Shown in pieces: positions 1 through 5,940 of a stretch of 10,091 nucleotides of DNA. The notes under the pieces were generated by a model, which made no database searches, was not told the origin of the DNA, and worked only from the letters and a program-made list of their open reading frames with translations. Numbering within the stretch: position 1 is the stretch's first letter; each line of letters starts with the position of its first letter. This stretch comes from an uncultured Flavobacteriales bacterium. GTDB lineage: Bacteria; Bacteroidota; Bacteroidia; Flavobacteriales; Vicingaceae. The position numbers were made by a program, and so were the translations under genes. The stretch spans positions 1 to 10,091 of the forward strand of contig CAJXFJ010000032.1 in assembly GCA_913052515.1 (NCBI GenBank), given 5' to 3'.

Positions 1-52
1 CAAATGTAGCTAGGGCAAAGACCAGCAAGGTCCATAAAAAGGAAATTCTCAT
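1..52 (-). CDS. N-terminal fragment of an exported protein, cut by the left window edge
   Basis: Reading leftwards from the ATG at 52-50, the frame is open to the edge and gives MRISFLWTLLVFALATF. One basic residue followed by an unbroken hydrophobic stretch is typical of a signal peptide, so the product is probably exported or membrane anchored. Only 17 codons are visible, so family and function cannot be named. The upstream A/T-rich stretch is compatible with Bacteroidota translation starts, which often lack a clear Shine-Dalgarno sequence. It lies beyond the repeat-rich spacer that follows mazF and probably belongs to the chromosomal flank, not the accessory array. The chief doubt is the very short visible length. 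Confidence 0.5.
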   Translation of the reverse strand, partial: MRISFLWTLLVFALATF

Positions 53-142
53 AAGTAGAAGATATTGAATGACTAAATTAAACTCAATTCCTAAATCAAA
101 TAAAATGTTATTTCACTTTATTTCCTGAGTAGTAAATTAGAA

Positions 143-161
143 TGAGCTTGTAGCAAGCTCA
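143..161. other. Perfect hairpin in the left spacer
   Basis: TGAGCTTG-TAG-CAAGCTCA forms an 8-bp perfect stem with a three-base loop. Neither strand has a long T-run directly after the stem, so a classical intrinsic terminator is only weakly supported. It could be an mRNA end structure for the leftward mazEF transcript or an operator for the leftward gene starting at 52. Confidence 0.35.
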
Positions 162-283
162 GTTATTTATCGTTCGATTTTCAAGCAGCAAGCATTTTAA
201 ATAATCGGAACGTACTCAAGCTAAAAAATTGTAAACGAGCTTTATACAAGCAGTAAAGGATGTTTATATATCGTATTCGACGA

Positions 284-342
284 TGTTTGTTAAGATACAT
301 CGTTTATGCGAGCTTATTCTTTAAGCTATTTGATTACAAGCC
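284..342. repeat. 110-bp array repeat, shortened copy 1
   Basis: The segment begins TGTTTGTTAAGATACATCGTTTA and keeps TTATTCTTTAAGCTAT, the two best conserved blocks of the repeat family at 1623-1724, 2213-2322 and 2799-2908. The middle block, with the second AGATACAT unit, is missing. It lies on the far side of the mazF hairpin repeat, so mazF is followed by both repeat types, as the lipoprotein gene is. Confidence 0.6.
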
Positions 343-393
343 ACTGAATCATTTAACAAAAAAAAAAGAAACCCTTGTATAAGGACTTCGAAT

Positions 394-470
394 GAGTTGC
401 TTTTTGATAAAAGGTAGAGTTTTGCACCTGTCCCGCATGAAGCGGAATCAGTTACCATTGTTGGCATTAG
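394..470. repeat. Hairpin repeat after mazF (copy 1 of 2)
   Basis: This stretch matches 1774-1848: both have a GTTGC...TTTT...ATAAAA block, then CACCTG, a GC-rich hairpin, and the identical 16 bases ATCAGTTACCATTGTT (447-462 here). In the minus-strand transcript the hairpin at 428-451 pairs CUG/CAG and a C/G-rich stem around a short loop, with one bulged A. It sits directly 3' of the mazF stop codon, as the other copy sits at the lipoprotein stop codon. It may act as an mRNA end structure or as a recombination site. Confidence 0.65.
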
Positions 471-479
471 TACTTTTCT

Positions 480-803
480 TTAGTCTACAAAGGTTTCTTT
501 TATCACTTCTTTGCACTTTTCAATTTCCGATTTTGTCATACTTTCAAAAACTCGGATTATTCTGGTTTTGTCAACTGTCCGAATTTGGTCGATTGCAATC
601 ATTCCCTTTTTTTCGTTGTGTTTTACGGAAACCCTTGTTGGATATTTTTTTAGATTCGTTGTCATAGGTGCAAGAACGATTGTGTTCAAATATTTATTCA
701 TTTCATTTGGTGAAACGATAACACAAGGTCTTGTCTTTTTTATTTCGCTCCCAATTGTTGGGTCAAGGTTTACAAGAACGATTGAGTATTGTTTTAAATC
801 CAT
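480..803 (-). CDS. mazF: MazF-family mRNA endoribonuclease toxin
   Basis: This 107-residue protein is a full-length type II toxin of the MazF/PemK family, a cytoplasmic ribonuclease that cuts mRNA at short specific sequences. Visible family features are the start QYSIVLVNLDPTIGSE, then KTRPCVIVSP with the expected catalytic Arg25, the APMTT strand with Thr48, and the QIRTVDKTRI segment. Arg25 and Thr48 match the catalytic positions I recall for Bacillus subtilis MazF. Its start codon overlaps the end of the antitoxin gene by 10 bp, the usual translational coupling of these pairs. No truncation or missing key residue is seen, so it is probably an active toxin held by its antitoxin. The cleavage sequence cannot be predicted. 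Within the array it could serve as a stabilising addiction module. Confidence 0.93.
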   Translation of the reverse strand: MDLKQYSIVLVNLDPTIGSEIKKTRPCVIVSPNEMNKYLNTIVLAPMTTNLKKYPTRVSVKHNEKKGMIAIDQIRTVDKTRIIRVFESMTKSEIEKCKEVIKETFVD

Positions 804-1039
804 TCTTCAAGGTTTTCATCATCGAACACATCGTTCATCAGTAACTTATCGTCTCCGTTTTCACTCATTTTCTTAAATTCTTTTTCCCAGTTTTTTCTAG
901 GCGAAGCAACTGGTTTAAGAATAATTTGTCCTTTTTCGAGGATAAGTTCAACCTTGTCTTTAATGTTGTATTTTTCCAAAATGGTCTTACTCAAACGAAG
1001 CCCTTTTGAATTTCCGATTTTGATTATTGATGCTTCCAT
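794..1039 (-). CDS. mazE: MazE-like AbrB-fold antitoxin
   Basis: This 81-residue protein is the antitoxin partner of the downstream MazF. Residues 1-45 are a swapped-hairpin AbrB/SpoVT DNA-binding domain: MEASIIKIGNSKGLRLSKTI carries the typical IGNSKG turn, followed by the KVELILEKGQIILKP strand pair. The C-terminal tail is acidic and ends DDENLEEWI, as expected for a flexible segment that wraps around and blocks MazF. Antitoxins of this type usually also bind their own promoter, alone and with the toxin. A candidate promoter lies just upstream (1059-1090). The gene overlaps mazF by 10 bp. Start choice is secure: the ATG at 1039 opens directly into the conserved first strand. Confidence 0.9.
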   Translation of the reverse strand: MEASIIKIGNSKGLRLSKTILEKYNIKDKVELILEKGQIILKPVASPRKNWEKEFKKMSENGDDKLLMNDVFDDENLEEWI

Positions 1040-1058
1040 AATTTCTTAAATGTTATTA

Positions 1059-1090
1059 CAAAGTAAGTACATTAAATTGGAATTTCAAAA
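1059..1090 (-). promoter_or_regulatory. Candidate Bacteroidota promoter of mazEF
   Basis: On the minus strand TTTTG (1090-1086) is followed, after a 19-base gap, by TTACTTTG (1066-1059). This resembles the Bacteroidota consensus TTTG-N19/21-TAnnTTTG with one mismatch in the -7 element. It lies about 20 bases before the mazE ATG. Toxin-antitoxin pairs normally carry their own autoregulated promoter, which fits the position. The call rests on motif and spacing only. Confidence 0.45.
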
Positions 1091-1101
1091 TTCATTCCGT
1101 A

Positions 1102-1150
1102 TGTTAGTTATGATACATCGTTTATACTGAATTAGTATTTTAAACTCTTG
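1102..1150. repeat. 110-bp array repeat, shortened copy 2
   Basis: It begins TGTTAGTTATGATACATCGTTTA and ends TATTTTAAACTCTT, matching the outer blocks of the full copies at 2213-2322 and 2799-2908. The central block is missing. It separates the WapI-like gene from the mazEF promoter. Confidence 0.55.
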
Positions 1151-1171
1151 GACGTCGTTTTTAAATTTTCT

Positions 1172-1612
1172 TTATACAATTGGAAAACGATATAAAATAC
1201 TTTCTAGTTGATTCAGTATTATAGGGATCATTGTTTGATCCAATTTTATTTCACATTCAAGAGTATTACCAATACCTACTTGGTCCATGATCAAACAATG
1301 AGAAGTTATATGACCTAATCCATCTCCTACCATTCTAATACCTATTTGATCATCAATAGTGTTAAAATTAGCAGTTCCTTTTAACTTTTTGTACAATCTT
1401 TCTAATTGGTTCTTAAAATTGTCAAAGTCTCGAGTCATGAATTCAGCCTTACAATATCCCTTAAAACCGCCAACATCAACCGATATTTCTCCTTCTAGCC
1501 AATTCTTGTCCCAATTACTATCAGCATCAGGAATAGAATATTTGAGAACAGAGATAATTAGAGAGTTTTTTTTATTCTCTAGACAAAAGGAGTATTTGGG
1601 TTTTTCAATCAT
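1172..1612 (-). CDS. WapI-like small immunity protein (tentative)
   Basis: This 146-residue soluble protein has no signal peptide or membrane segment. Its layout resembles the WapI-type immunity proteins that protect cells against contact-dependent or polymorphic toxins. An early beta strand is followed by an acidic, tryptophan-containing motif (DADSNWDKNWL, residues 29-39), a strand rich in Val and Gly, then an amphipathic helix (FDNFKNQLERLYKKL). The end has GHITSHCLI and LDQTMIPIILNQLESIL. I recognise this from general memory of the family, not from an alignment. No cognate toxin gene is seen nearby, so it would be an orphan immunity gene. The ATG at 1612 lies about 10 bases from the end of an array repeat; no good Shine-Dalgarno sequence is visible. 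It could also be an unrelated small alpha/beta protein. Confidence 0.5.
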   Translation of the reverse strand: MIEKPKYSFCLENKKNSLIISVLKYSIPDADSNWDKNWLEGEISVDVGGFKGYCKAEFMTRDFDNFKNQLERLYKKLKGTANFNTIDDQIGIRMVGDGLGHITSHCLIMDQVGIGNTLECEIKLDQTMIPIILNQLESILYRFPIV

Positions 1613-1622
1613 TATTTAGGAG

Positions 1623-1724
1623 TGTTCGTTAAGGAATTGTTTTTACAACTTATAGATACGTTTTTAACACTAAATTATTCTTTAAGCTATATAATTGGCG
1701 AGCAATAGGGTGGAAGTGTTGGTT
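1623..1724. repeat. 110-bp array repeat, copy 3 (diverged, near full length)
   Basis: It begins TGTTCGTTAAG and ends TAGGGTGGAAGTGTTGGTT. It shares AACACTAAATTATTCTTTAA and GGCGAGCAA with the full copies, but the first AGATACAT unit is changed and a few bases are gained or lost. It lies between the lipoprotein's downstream hairpin repeat and the WapI-like gene, whose ATG begins 10 bases beyond its edge. Confidence 0.7.
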
Positions 1725-1773
1725 AACATGAGTCCTATTAAATGGATACTGATTAGTTTAAATTGCTAATTAT

Positions 1774-1848
1774 AAGTTGCCTTTTAATAAAAAAGGGGGG
1801 GGCACCTGGCCCGCGGGAGGCGGGATCAGTTACCATTGTTAGCGGCAG
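1774..1848. repeat. Hairpin repeat at the lipoprotein stop codon (copy 2 of 2)
   Basis: It matches 394-470, including the identical 16-base block ATCAGTTACCATTGTT at 1825-1840. The hairpin at 1806-1829 pairs CTG with CAG and CCCGC with GCGGG around GGGAG. Its stem bases differ from the mazF copy while the fold is largely kept, which hints at selection for structure. A run of eight G at 1795-1802 flanks it and may be prone to slippage. The stop codon of the lipoprotein gene falls inside its conserved edge (GCTAAC on the minus strand). Confidence 0.65.
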
Positions 1849-2204
1849 TTTTTTATTTTTCTTTTGTCAATGTCAATATTAGCACAGAATTGCATATTGT
1901 CGTCTAATGATTTTACTCTTTTGAAATCTATGTCAATCAGAATTTTACGTGTCAATTTTTCATTAGGGTCAAATCTTTCGAATTGGTTTTCCTTGTATGT
2001 CAATTTGATTGTGTCATTTTCAAGTCTATAAGTTCCTGTCGCAGTATTAAGTCCATTGTAGAGTAATTCAAATTCGTTTCCCTGTTCGTACAGTATTATG
2101 TAATGGAGTTCATCGAATGCACTAAAGATTTTGTCATTTCTAGTCGAGCACGACTGAAATATTAAAAGTCCCAAAATTGATGTCGTCAGTATACCTCGTT
2201 TCAT
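1839..2204 (-). CDS. Small lipoprotein of unknown function
   Basis: This 121-residue protein starts MKRGILTTSILGLLIFQSCS: two basic residues, a hydrophobic core and a lipobox-like FQSC with Cys19 as the likely lipidated residue. That predicts export through the general secretory pathway and anchoring in the envelope. The mature part of about 100 residues is beta-rich, with a GTYRLENDTIKLTYKEN segment like small strand-turn-strand proteins common in Bacteroidota accessory regions. I do not recognise a named family. The ATG at 2204 is about 9 bases from the end of an array repeat, and the stop codon lies inside the hairpin repeat, so the gene is tightly framed by repeats on both sides, like a mobile cassette. 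Function is unknown. Confidence 0.75.
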   Translation of the reverse strand: MKRGILTTSILGLLIFQSCSTRNDKIFSAFDELHYIILYEQGNEFELLYNGLNTATGTYRLENDTIKLTYKENQFERFDPNEKLTRKILIDIDFKRVKSLDDNMQFCANIDIDKRKIKNCR

Positions 2205-2212
2205 TTTTTCAA

Positions 2213-2322
2213 ATGTTCGTTAAGATACATCGTTTACACAAGTTAAAGATACATGCTTTACCCTACATTATTCTTTGCACTCTAGAGTTAGCGAGCAAAA
2301 AGAGTGGAAGTGTCGGTTTTCT
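2213..2322. repeat. 110-bp array repeat, copy 4 (full length)
   Basis: This copy and the one at 2799-2908 have exactly the same length and differ at 13 of 110 positions by my count, with no gaps. Inside, AGATACATCGTTTAC and AGATACATGCTTTAC form a near-tandem pair about 24 bases apart. Its right-hand end supplies the last 11 codons and the stop codon of the MreB-like gene. Confidence 0.85.
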
Positions 2323-2776
2323 TAAAGGAGCTTTTGCTGTAGTTGCTGTTAAGCAAGGTTTTTATTTCATTTAACTCTATATCAGTCAACTCTTGTCTGT
2401 TGTCAATTAAGTAGACATATCTACCTCCAATATGATATGCAAAGTCATTGAATATCATCTTTTCTACGGGAGATAAATCGGCTAATATTTGATCAATCGG
2501 GTGACAAATTACATTAAGTTTTCTTGTCCTTATATCAGATAAATCAGCGACTTTGTTGATCAACTCTTTTGCAAAATTCTCGGCATTCATAGGGTCCGCA
2601 ATAAGAAGTCTGTCGGTTGAAAATTCATCATGGCTTTCACCTGAGGCTGTTTTGCCATTTTCTAAATTCTTGACTTTTATTGAGTTCTTAGATACAATTA
2701 CATAAATGGTCAATGACGCTCTAATTGATTTGATAATCCCAATTCCTAAATCTCTTAAATCGTTAAGTCGGTTCAT
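2288..2776 (-). CDS. Small MreB-like (actin-fold domain IA) protein with a repeat-derived tail
   Basis: This 162-residue cytoplasmic protein resembles the short proteins often labelled rod shape-determining or MreB-like. These correspond to the first actin-fold subdomain without the rest of the ATPase. Visible correspondences are IYVIVSKNSIKVKNLENGK near residues 24-42 (strand pair), LLIADPMNAENFAKELINKV (the MreB IADF-helix region), then LNVICHPIDQ...LSPVEKMIFNDFAYHIGGRYVYLIDN, which parallels MreB's [28 protein letters not shown]. The last 11 residues (KKTDTSTLFAR) are encoded by the array repeat at 2213-2322; removing them leaves about 151 residues, near the size I recall for the short family. 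It lacks an obvious ATP-binding set, so ATPase activity is doubtful. It could be a truncated gene fused to the repeat. Confidence 0.5.
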   Translation of the reverse strand: MNRLNDLRDLGIGIIKSIRASLTIYVIVSKNSIKVKNLENGKTASGESHDEFSTDRLLIADPMNAENFAKELINKVADLSDIRTRKLNVICHPIDQILADLSPVEKMIFNDFAYHIGGRYVYLIDNRQELTDIELNEIKTLLNSNYSKSSFKKTDTSTLFAR

Positions 2777-2798
2777 TAATTTTCTTGTGAGTTTTTTA

Positions 2799-2908
2799 AT
2801 GTTCGTTAAGATACATCGTTTACAAAAGTTATAGATACATGCTTTACACTAAATTATTATTTAAACTCTATAATTAGCGAGCAAATAGGGTGGGAGTGTT
2901 GGTTTTCT
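2799..2908. repeat. 110-bp array repeat, copy 5 (full length)
   Basis: It is the partner of 2213-2322 (97 of 110 positions identical by eye). It fills most of the gap between the HEPN-like gene stop (2936) and the MreB-like gene start (2776). It ends TAGGGTGGGAGTGTTGGTTTTCT. The core word TGTTAGC of the HEPN gene end lies 26 bases further on (2934-2940). Confidence 0.85.
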
Positions 2909-2935
2909 AAGTAGTAGCATTTGCTATAGTATGTG

Positions 2936-3880
2936 TTAGCTGCTGCCTTTTTTCTTTTTATAATTAGCCCATATGGTATTTGAAGAAGGCTCTATAAACT
3001 TTGTTTCAGGGTTAATTGCTACTGTCATAAGTTTTTTACCACCATTTGATTGAGTGTTTAGGTTCTGATGAAAGTAAGAATTGTTCTCTAAGTCCAATTT
3101 TATTGAATCTAACAAATTTTCGATTTCAATAAATGTCTGCTTAATTAACCAAGAAGCTAAAAAAGCTAGTGTGATTTTCTGTTCTGCATGTTCCTTTTCA
3201 TTTTTTACTAGTGAGAACTTTTTTAATGATTCTGCTGAGCAATTTATTTTGAGCTCAAATCGAGATTCGCCTGGATTCATGATTGTAGCAAATAAGTGAC
3301 GATCTCTTTTATTATGTAGTAGTCTTGACCTGTAATCATATAGCTGACCTACGAAACGTCGGTCGATAGAGTCCATGGTTTCGCAAAACTCATATTTCCC
3401 TTTAAAATCACCTCTAACCTTTCTACTCAATTTCGTCCAGTATAATGTATTCTGTTTATTCTTAAAGTACATATAACATATTGTATGACTTAAATAATCA
3501 AATACGGATGAGAGGTGAAAAATGATACTATCAAATATTGAAGATAACTGATTTTCTACTTGGTCAAAATATGGATTAGTCATATCAGCAGTTCTCCAAT
3601 TTAAATAGGATGGATTCTTTTCAAATAGTCTTTGTAATTGGTTTTCAGCATTATTAAGCTCTTGCAGTAATAGTAAATATTGATGAGTGGCTGAAAAGAG
3701 TCTATACTCAATATTATTTTTTAATCTAAATACGTTTTCTTGTGAATTTTTGTCTTTGGAATGGTCATGATAAATTAAGCCAATTGCTCGAATTCCTTCT
3801 TCAGCACGAAAAGTTTCAGTCCGAATCTCTTTATAGTCTTCTTTCCTTTTATCAATATCAAGAAATTCTTTTTTATCCAT
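2936..3880 (-). CDS. HEPN-like helical protein with an RX4H motif, putative RNase or defence protein
   Basis: This 314-residue soluble protein is largely alpha-helical. The central part (about 105-260) looks like a HEPN domain. One long helix carries FDSIIFHLSSVFDYLSHTI (116-134). A later helix has YDYRSRLLHNKRD, giving Arg184-X4-His189, the RX4-6H signature of HEPN ribonucleases. A further long helix follows (FLASWLIKQTFIEIENLLDSI). It recalls the Cthe_2314-like HEPN group, though I could not check this. Many HEPN proteins cleave RNA in toxin-antitoxin or anti-phage systems; others are non-catalytic helpers. No nucleotidyltransferase (MNT) partner is adjacent. It lies downstream of the avcD deaminase in the same direction, separated by 77 bp holding a palindrome, so co-transcription is possible but not shown. 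Charged, low-hydrophobicity ends exclude export. Confidence 0.6.
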   Translation of the reverse strand: MDKKEFLDIDKRKEDYKEIRTETFRAEEGIRAIGLIYHDHSKDKNSQENVFRLKNNIEYRLFSATHQYLLLLQELNNAENQLQRLFEKNPSYLNWRTADMTNPYFDQVENQLSSIFDSIIFHLSSVFDYLSHTICYMYFKNKQNTLYWTKLSRKVRGDFKGKYEFCETMDSIDRRFVGQLYDYRSRLLHNKRDRHLFATIMNPGESRFELKINCSAESLKKFSLVKNEKEHAEQKITLAFLASWLIKQTFIEIENLLDSIKLDLENNSYFHQNLNTQSNGGKKLMTVAINPETKFIEPSSNTIWANYKKKKGSS

Positions 3881-3896
3881 TTGTGACGGTTGCAGC

Positions 3897-3960
3897 TAAC
3901 GGCCCCCTATGAAACGTGTCCCGAAGGGCATGTTTTATAGCGATTGTTGGGCATTCGTTA
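3897..3960. repeat. attC-like imperfect palindrome between avcD and the HEPN gene
   Basis: The 64-bp element is bounded by TAACG (3897-3901) and CGTTA (3956-3960). Inside these are GCCC against GGGC, and then a long arm pair CTATGAAACGTG/CATGTTTTATAG closing over TCCCGAAGGG. Unpaired bases on one side make it asymmetric, as in integron attC sites. GTTGGGC at 3946-3952 fits the integron core GTTRRRY. The opposite edge reads GTTAGCT on the minus strand, one base off that pattern. The last three bases are the avcD stop codon. It could alternatively be a transcription terminator, but no T-run follows, or another Bacteroidota intergenic repeat. Confidence 0.55.
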
Positions 3961-5940
3961 TTTTAATAAATCAAGTAACTTTTTTTCATCCAACTGTTTG
4001 TCATCAGTCAAATAATTTTTCAATTTTTCTTTCAGCTCAAGGTTTTGAATACTATTTATTGAGTCTTCCCAAATAGTATTCTTCTTAGGATTATTTTCGA
4101 GCATGATTGATACCTCATCTTTATATGCCATAAAAGGCTCGTATAGTTTTACATAAGATTTACCGATTACTCCATTAAATTGGATTAGCAACATTTTATT
4201 GGTTCTATTATAGGATAATATATGAGGTTCAGAAATTCCTGGATAAGGGTCAATGAAATATACTTTATTGACACCTAATTGAGTTGCTTTCTTAGAACAC
4301 AATTCACATGGACTAGCAGTTGTGAAGAGGATACCATTACTTAATCCTTGTCCACCATATTTGCTTATTTGTAGCATAGCATTTTCTTCTGCGTGTAATG
4401 ACTTGGTATGAACTTGATTTTTCTCACCTTCAAAATGATTATGAATAGTTTTAAAGCAAAAGGAGCAGTTTTTTCCGTTTAAATCAGTGTTATTTGTTGA
4501 AGTGTCAGTATTTTTAAAATATTCTTTTATTGCATTTGGAAAATTATGAGGTTCTTTATTTTTATACTTAAAGTCAACATCAACCTTATCTAAGTTTTTT
4601 CCTTGCTCGAATGTGCTGTAGTGTATATCATCAAGATTTGCCTCTGCACCAAAATCATTAACTGAACGAAGATTACAAGGTGTTTGCCCACTTGGCACAT
4701 CATTCCATCCAACAGCCTTAATTGAATATGTATTATCAGCTACAACTGCTCCAACTTGCCTGGATATACAACCTGAATTTAATTTAGCATTGAAAGCAAC
4801 TTGCATACATCTTTCGCTTGCCGAAGGAGTAATAATTCCTGGTTGCTGAATTAAGGATACAAACTTTAAGATTTGTTCCTCTCTAGTGAAAAAAGGCTCA
4901 TTTTTGTCAGATTTGTTTACATCTTGGATTCTGTGATTAATAAGATGTATGTCACTTTTCTGGATACAGTTATATACATCGGGACTTGAAAAAATTCCTT
5001 TAGAATGATCAGTTGTTTTATATTCTGTTGCATCTAAGTCAATGACGTTTTTTAATATTTTTTCATGACTCTCTTTAACCTCTTTACTTTTTAACCTATC
5101 TTTAATTCTGTCCTGAACACGATTATTACCATCTTTAGTAGATATCATATAAAATCCTGAATATCGCTCTTTGAAAAACATTATTTCAAGTGAATTTCTT
5201 AAAGAGTCAATAACAATTTTTGTAGGTTTATCTATTGAGTCATTCCTTTGTTTTTTGCATTTAATCAATCTATTTGTTAATTCAGATAGTGTATATATAA
5301 ACTTAATGTCATTTATCTCTTCGGGATTTAAAGGGTTACCGCTTTGTCTAATATTGCAGCTTAGGTGGTGAAGCAAGTATGAACGTCTGAAATAACCATG
5401 CTCTTCTAAAGTTTTGAAAATTTTACTTGATATCTCTTTAAACTCAGGACCAAAAAAAGTATCGCAAAGCTTGGACAATTCATCTTTGCTTTTTATTTCT
5501 GAAAAATTACCATTGTAGCCTTCAATCTGCGAGACAAGTGGATTAGATGCTAATATTTTTTCTAGTTTTTTAAATATGATTTTTACTACATCCGAATTAT
5601 CCTCTTCCTTTCTTTCACGATAATATTTTTTTAATATTTCATATAAAGCTTTAAAGTCATGTGAATAGTAACTTATTAAATAGAAAAGTAAAATGTCTTT
5701 ATATTTAATAATCTCGTAAGGCTGCCAATTGTCTTGATAGGATAAGTATTCAAAACATATTCTATTTTTTCTTACACCTATTACGTTATCTATTTGTGAT
5801 ATAGGTCTTAAACCTTTTTTGAGGTTTTCAAAGTTTCCTGATAGCAACTCAGCAATTTTAGAGCATCCCGAACCTGTACGCCCCGTTAAGCCTATAATGG
5901 TAAAACTTCTTCTTAATTTGTAAAGTTCTGTTAATTGCAT
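3958..5940 (-). CDS. avcD: AvcD-type anti-phage dCTP/dCMP deaminase with N-terminal P-loop domain
   Basis: The 660-residue protein has two parts. An N-terminal P-loop NTPase/kinase-like domain starts FTIIGLTGRTGSGCS; its Walker A (residues 20-27) has Cys26 where Lys is usual. A C-terminal cytidine/deoxycytidylate deaminase domain (about 365-605) has zinc site His516-Ala-Glu518 and Pro544-Cys545-X2-Cys548, with Glu518 as proton shuttle. This layout is that of the AvcD/DcdV anti-phage dCTP deaminases, which convert dCTP and dCMP to dUTP and dUMP during infection, starving phage DNA synthesis. In Vibrio the enzyme is held inactive by an upstream RNA, AvcI. An added CxxC (492/495) with HxH (500/502) lies inside the deaminase domain. 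I chose the ATG at 5940; an in-frame GTG at 5982 would add 14 residues of no family character and follows a stop codon directly. Cytoplasmic; no defect is seen. Confidence 0.85.
   Translation of the reverse strand: MQLTELYKLRRSFTIIGLTGRTGSGCSKIAELLSGNFENLKKGLRPISQIDNVIGVRKNRICFEYLSYQDNWQPYEIIKYKDILLFYLISYYSHDFKALYEILKKYYRERKEEDNSDVVKIIFKKLEKILASNPLVSQIEGYNGNFSEIKSKDELSKLCDTFFGPEFKEISSKIFKTLEEHGYFRRSYLLHHLSCNIRQSGNPLNPEEINDIKFIYTLSELTNRLIKCKKQRNDSIDKPTKIVIDSLRNSLEIMFFKERYSGFYMISTKDGNNRVQDRIKDRLKSKEVKESHEKILKNVIDLDATEYKTTDHSKGIFSSPDVYNCIQKSDIHLINHRIQDVNKSDKNEPFFTREEQILKFVSLIQQPGIITPSASERCMQVAFNAKLNSGCISRQVGAVVADNTYSIKAVGWNDVPSGQTPCNLRSVNDFGAEANLDDIHYSTFEQGKNLDKVDVDFKYKNKEPHNFPNAIKEYFKNTDTSTNNTDLNGKNCSFCFKTIHNHFEGEKNQVHTKSLHAEENAMLQISKYGGQGLSNGILFTTASPCELCSKKATQLGVNKVYFIDPYPGISEPHILSYNRTNKMLLIQFNGVIGKSYVKLYEPFMAYKDEVSIMLENNPKKNTIWEDSINSIQNLELKEKLKNYLTDDKQLDEKKLLDLLK

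Larger units (their letters stand above)
53..479. other. Gene-free spacer of about 430 bp with several repeats
   Basis: No reading frame here has convincing coding character. The stretch holds a perfect 8-bp inverted repeat at 143-161, several further AAGCTT/GAGCTT-like words between 200 and 330, a shortened copy of the 110-bp array repeat at 284-342, a run of ten A at 358-367, and one copy of the hairpin repeat that follows mazF (394-470). It separates the mazEF module from the exported-protein gene on the left and probably marks the left end of the accessory array. Confidence 0.6.

Noticed and set aside
392..876. Two plus-strand open frames of 91 and 121 residues across mazF
   Set aside because: They lie opposite mazF and the mazE end, are low-complexity Phe/Leu/Ser-rich and show no family motifs; the minus-strand MazEF call is far stronger.
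1359..1619. Plus-strand open frame of 86 residues
   Set aside because: It is antisense to the WapI-like gene, with no recognisable domain or start signal.
1795..1802. Run of eight G as a phase-variation switch
   Set aside because: The tract is outside any coding frame and not in a promoter spacer I can recognise, so no switching role is supported.
2177..2374. Plus-strand open frame of 65 residues spanning a 110-bp repeat
   Set aside because: It runs across the lipoprotein start, the repeat and the MreB-like gene end; coding sense would conflict with all three.
284..2908. CRISPR array
   Set aside because: The repeats are about 110 bp, diverged, few, and separated by whole genes, not by short uniform spacers; no cas genes are seen.
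5171..5371. Plus-strand open frame within avcD
   Set aside because: It is antisense to a well-supported gene and has no family features; AT-rich DNA gives such frames by chance.
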